Shown: positions 6,424 to 7,493 of the stretch, piece by piece | How the letters are laid out: every line of letters begins with the position of its first letter | Position numbering within the stretch: position 1 is the stretch's first letter | NCBI GenBank assembly: GCA_012031475.1 | Contig: JAAUTJ010000219.1 | Span: forward strand, 1 to 7,493 | Direction of reading: 5' to 3' | Length of the DNA: 7,493 nucleotides | Origin: Leptolyngbyaceae cyanobacterium SM1_3_5 | Lineage (GTDB): Bacteria > Cyanobacteriota > Cyanobacteriia > Elainellales > Elainellaceae | Notes under the pieces: model-generated | What the model saw: the letters and a program-made list of their open reading frames with translations, nothing else | Told to the model about the DNA's origin: nothing | The model's database searches: none | Program-made: the position numbers and the translations under genes

Positions 6424-7181
6424 CTAATACAAGCGACTCAAAACGTAATCGGAAAGATCAATTAGGGCTTGCTTGAAGGCAGTTGGCGGCAAATCTTTGA
6501 GGTGATCGACGGCTAACTGGGCGTTGATGAGCGGCGAGTTCAACGCGATCGCTCGATGCCTTTGCTGTCTTTGACCAGCGCGATCGCTTCCTCGAAGTCG
6601 TCAGCCTGGTCAAATTCGCGATCGATCAAGGTTTTAAGGTAGGGCTTTTCTTCGAGGGCGTAGAGGGCGGGCGCGGTGAGGTTGCCGCTTTGCAAATCGG
6701 AGCCAGCAGGTTTGCCCAGCACTTCGCTGGATGCGGTGAAGTCGAGGATATCATCAACAATTTGAAAGGCCAGCCCGATGTGGCGACCGTAGCCGAACAG
6801 GTTGGCAGCCATTTCGGGCGTGGCGTTGCTCAGCAGTCCGGCGGCTTTGGCAGAATTTGCCATCAAAGAGGCGGTTTTGTAATAGCTTTTTTCGAGGTAG
6901 TCTTCGATCGACAAATTGCTGTCAAACCGAATCAGGCTTTGCCGAATTTCTCCTTCGGCCAAGTCCATGATCACTTGCGAAAGCAGCTTGACAACGGCGA
7001 GGTTGTCCAGGTTCGCCAGATGCCACGAAGACTGAGCGAACAAAAAGTCTCCAGCCAGGACAGCAACGCGATTGCCAAAGCTGCTGTGAACGGTGGCGAT
7101 GCCGCGTCGCGTTTCAGCCTCGTCCACCACATCGTCATGCACCAAACTGGCCGTGTGGATCATCTCAGTGATTTCGGCCAG
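6424..7181 (-). CDS. sds: Solanesyl-diphosphate synthase, 5' end lost at a chimeric junction, C-terminus frameshifted
   Basis: All-trans polyprenyl diphosphate synthase of the IPPS family, extending allylic diphosphates with isopentenyl diphosphate. The cyanobacterial form supplies the C45 side chain of plastoquinone-9. The first aspartate-rich motif DDVVD is encoded at 7122-7136 within TASLVHDDVVDEAETRRG, and the second, DDILD, at 6741-6755 within LAFQIVDDILDFT. FGNRVAVLAGDFLFAQSSW, SYYKTAS and GSDLQSGNLTAP are typical of cyanobacterial Sds. The frame stops at 6540, but the conserved tail continues in other frames as ELAAH, then QLAVDHLKDLP and finally ALIDLSDYVLSRLY to the TAG at 6424-6426. 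Removing one base near 6540-6545 and one near 6519-6526 repairs it. Upstream, homology ends at LAEITEM: the N-terminal ~80 residues, including the expected GGKRxRP motif, are absent and replaced by unrelated ParC-like sequence. Confidence 0.9.
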
Positions 7182-7493
7182 CGGGAAAACAAGCAGCCGC
7201 CGGTTCTCGCCAATGATCGCGACGTGATCGCCAACCACGGGAACGGCCAAATGTGAGCGCAATCCCACATCACAGGACAGCGCGTTCTTGCCCTTCTGGA
7301 TGGTGGCGAGCAGCTCATCGGCCGGGGCGATGAACCCGCGCACATCCGCCTCGCCTGCGGCAACCAGCAGCAGTTTGGTTCCCGGCTGATGGACCCCAGA
7401 CAGCGACAATCTCCGCCCCTTCGTCCACGTCGGCAAACTGGCGAATCGGATCGCCGAAACCACGGCCACCGGGGCAGGCGAACCGCCTCAATG
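7182..7493 (-). CDS. parC: DNA topoisomerase IV subunit A (ParC) C-terminal fragment, foreign to the rest of the window
   Basis: The minus-strand text VVGDHVAIIGENRRLLVFPL at 7182-7241 closely resembles the beta-pinwheel C-terminal domain of alphaproteobacterial ParC, where GDHVAVVGENRKLLVFPL is typical. Further upstream come PGTKLLLVAAGEADVRGFIA and, in a neighbouring frame, GGRGFGDPIRQFADVDEGAE and IVAVW, again ParC-like. The two frames join if one C of the run at 7394-7397 is extra, giving AVWVHQPGTKL. The fragment is open at both ends: it runs off the window on its 5' side and breaks into sds on its 3' side. The stretch has no GCGATCGC site and is more GC-rich than the DNA to its left. 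ParC versus GyrA is judged from memory of these motifs; ParC is more likely. The exact left edge is uncertain within about 7165-7182. Confidence 0.7.

Larger units (their letters stand above)
354..6586. repeat. Dispersed HIP1 palindromes (GCGATCGC)
   Basis: About twenty GCGATCGC octamers are scattered through coding and intergenic DNA, for example at 354-361, 451-458, 704-711, 753-760 and 809-816, with the last near 6579. The even spread is the known HIP1 over-representation of many cyanobacteria and identifies the host lineage. None occurs right of ~6590, which includes both the GC-rich sds segment and the ParC-like end. Confidence 0.9.

Noticed and set aside
6540..7469. A prenyltransferase with a new N-terminal domain fused to it.
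   Set aside because: The N-terminal text matches ParC rather than a new domain, the expected Sds N-terminus is missing, and the join lies on a short stretch both genes could share. A chimera is the simpler reading.
1..7493. CRISPR arrays, tRNA or rRNA genes, insertion sequences, defence or phage genes.
   Set aside because: No regularly spaced direct repeats, cloverleaf-like sequence, transposase motifs or terminal inverted repeats were seen on either strand.

Overview
The window comes from a cyanobacterium. About twenty copies of the HIP1 palindrome GCGATCGC lie between bases 354 and 6586. The gene content agrees: a CofG-type deazaflavin radical SAM enzyme, a solanesyl-diphosphate synthase, a trpA standing alone, and a DUF4142 exported protein. 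The style resembles filamentous Leptolyngbya-like genomes, but that genus-level guess is inference only.

Layout from left to right. An AraC-family regulator, cut by the window edge, occupies 1-479 (+). cofG is at 604-1595 (+). A secreted DUF4142 protein with a threefold NPNP[S/G]IF motif is at 1704-2527 (+), followed by a strong hairpin terminator at 2545-2577. A divergent RuvC-like resolvase is at 2636-3133 (+), tail to tail with trpA at 3218-4012 (-). An endonuclease/exonuclease/phosphatase (EEP) protein is at 4196-5179 (+), and its stop codon overlaps that of a class V aminotransferase at 5176-6342 (-). Upstream of the aminotransferase on the same strand is the solanesyl-diphosphate synthase (6424 to about 7181). 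The last ~310 bases (about 7182-7493, -) do not belong to that gene: they read as a piece of the C-terminal domain of topoisomerase IV subunit A (ParC), probably alphaproteobacterial.

The genes do not form one pathway. They are ordinary housekeeping and accessory genes in mixed orientation, as is common in cyanobacteria. CofG makes a precursor of the 8-HDF photolyase antenna, Sds the plastoquinone side chain, TrpA the penultimate tryptophan step, and RuvC resolves Holliday junctions.

The most important observation concerns the sequence itself. At least six genes (araC, cofG, DUF4142, EEP, sds, parC) are broken by one-base indels, mostly in short G or C runs, yet protein conservation continues across each break. 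The sds/parC join sits on a ~12-base stretch that both genes could share. Together these point to an uncorrected, error-prone and locally chimeric assembly rather than real pseudogenes or a new fusion protein. I found no convincing undescribed system; the most biologically interesting items are the repeated N-terminal linker of the DUF4142 protein and the atypical RuvC.
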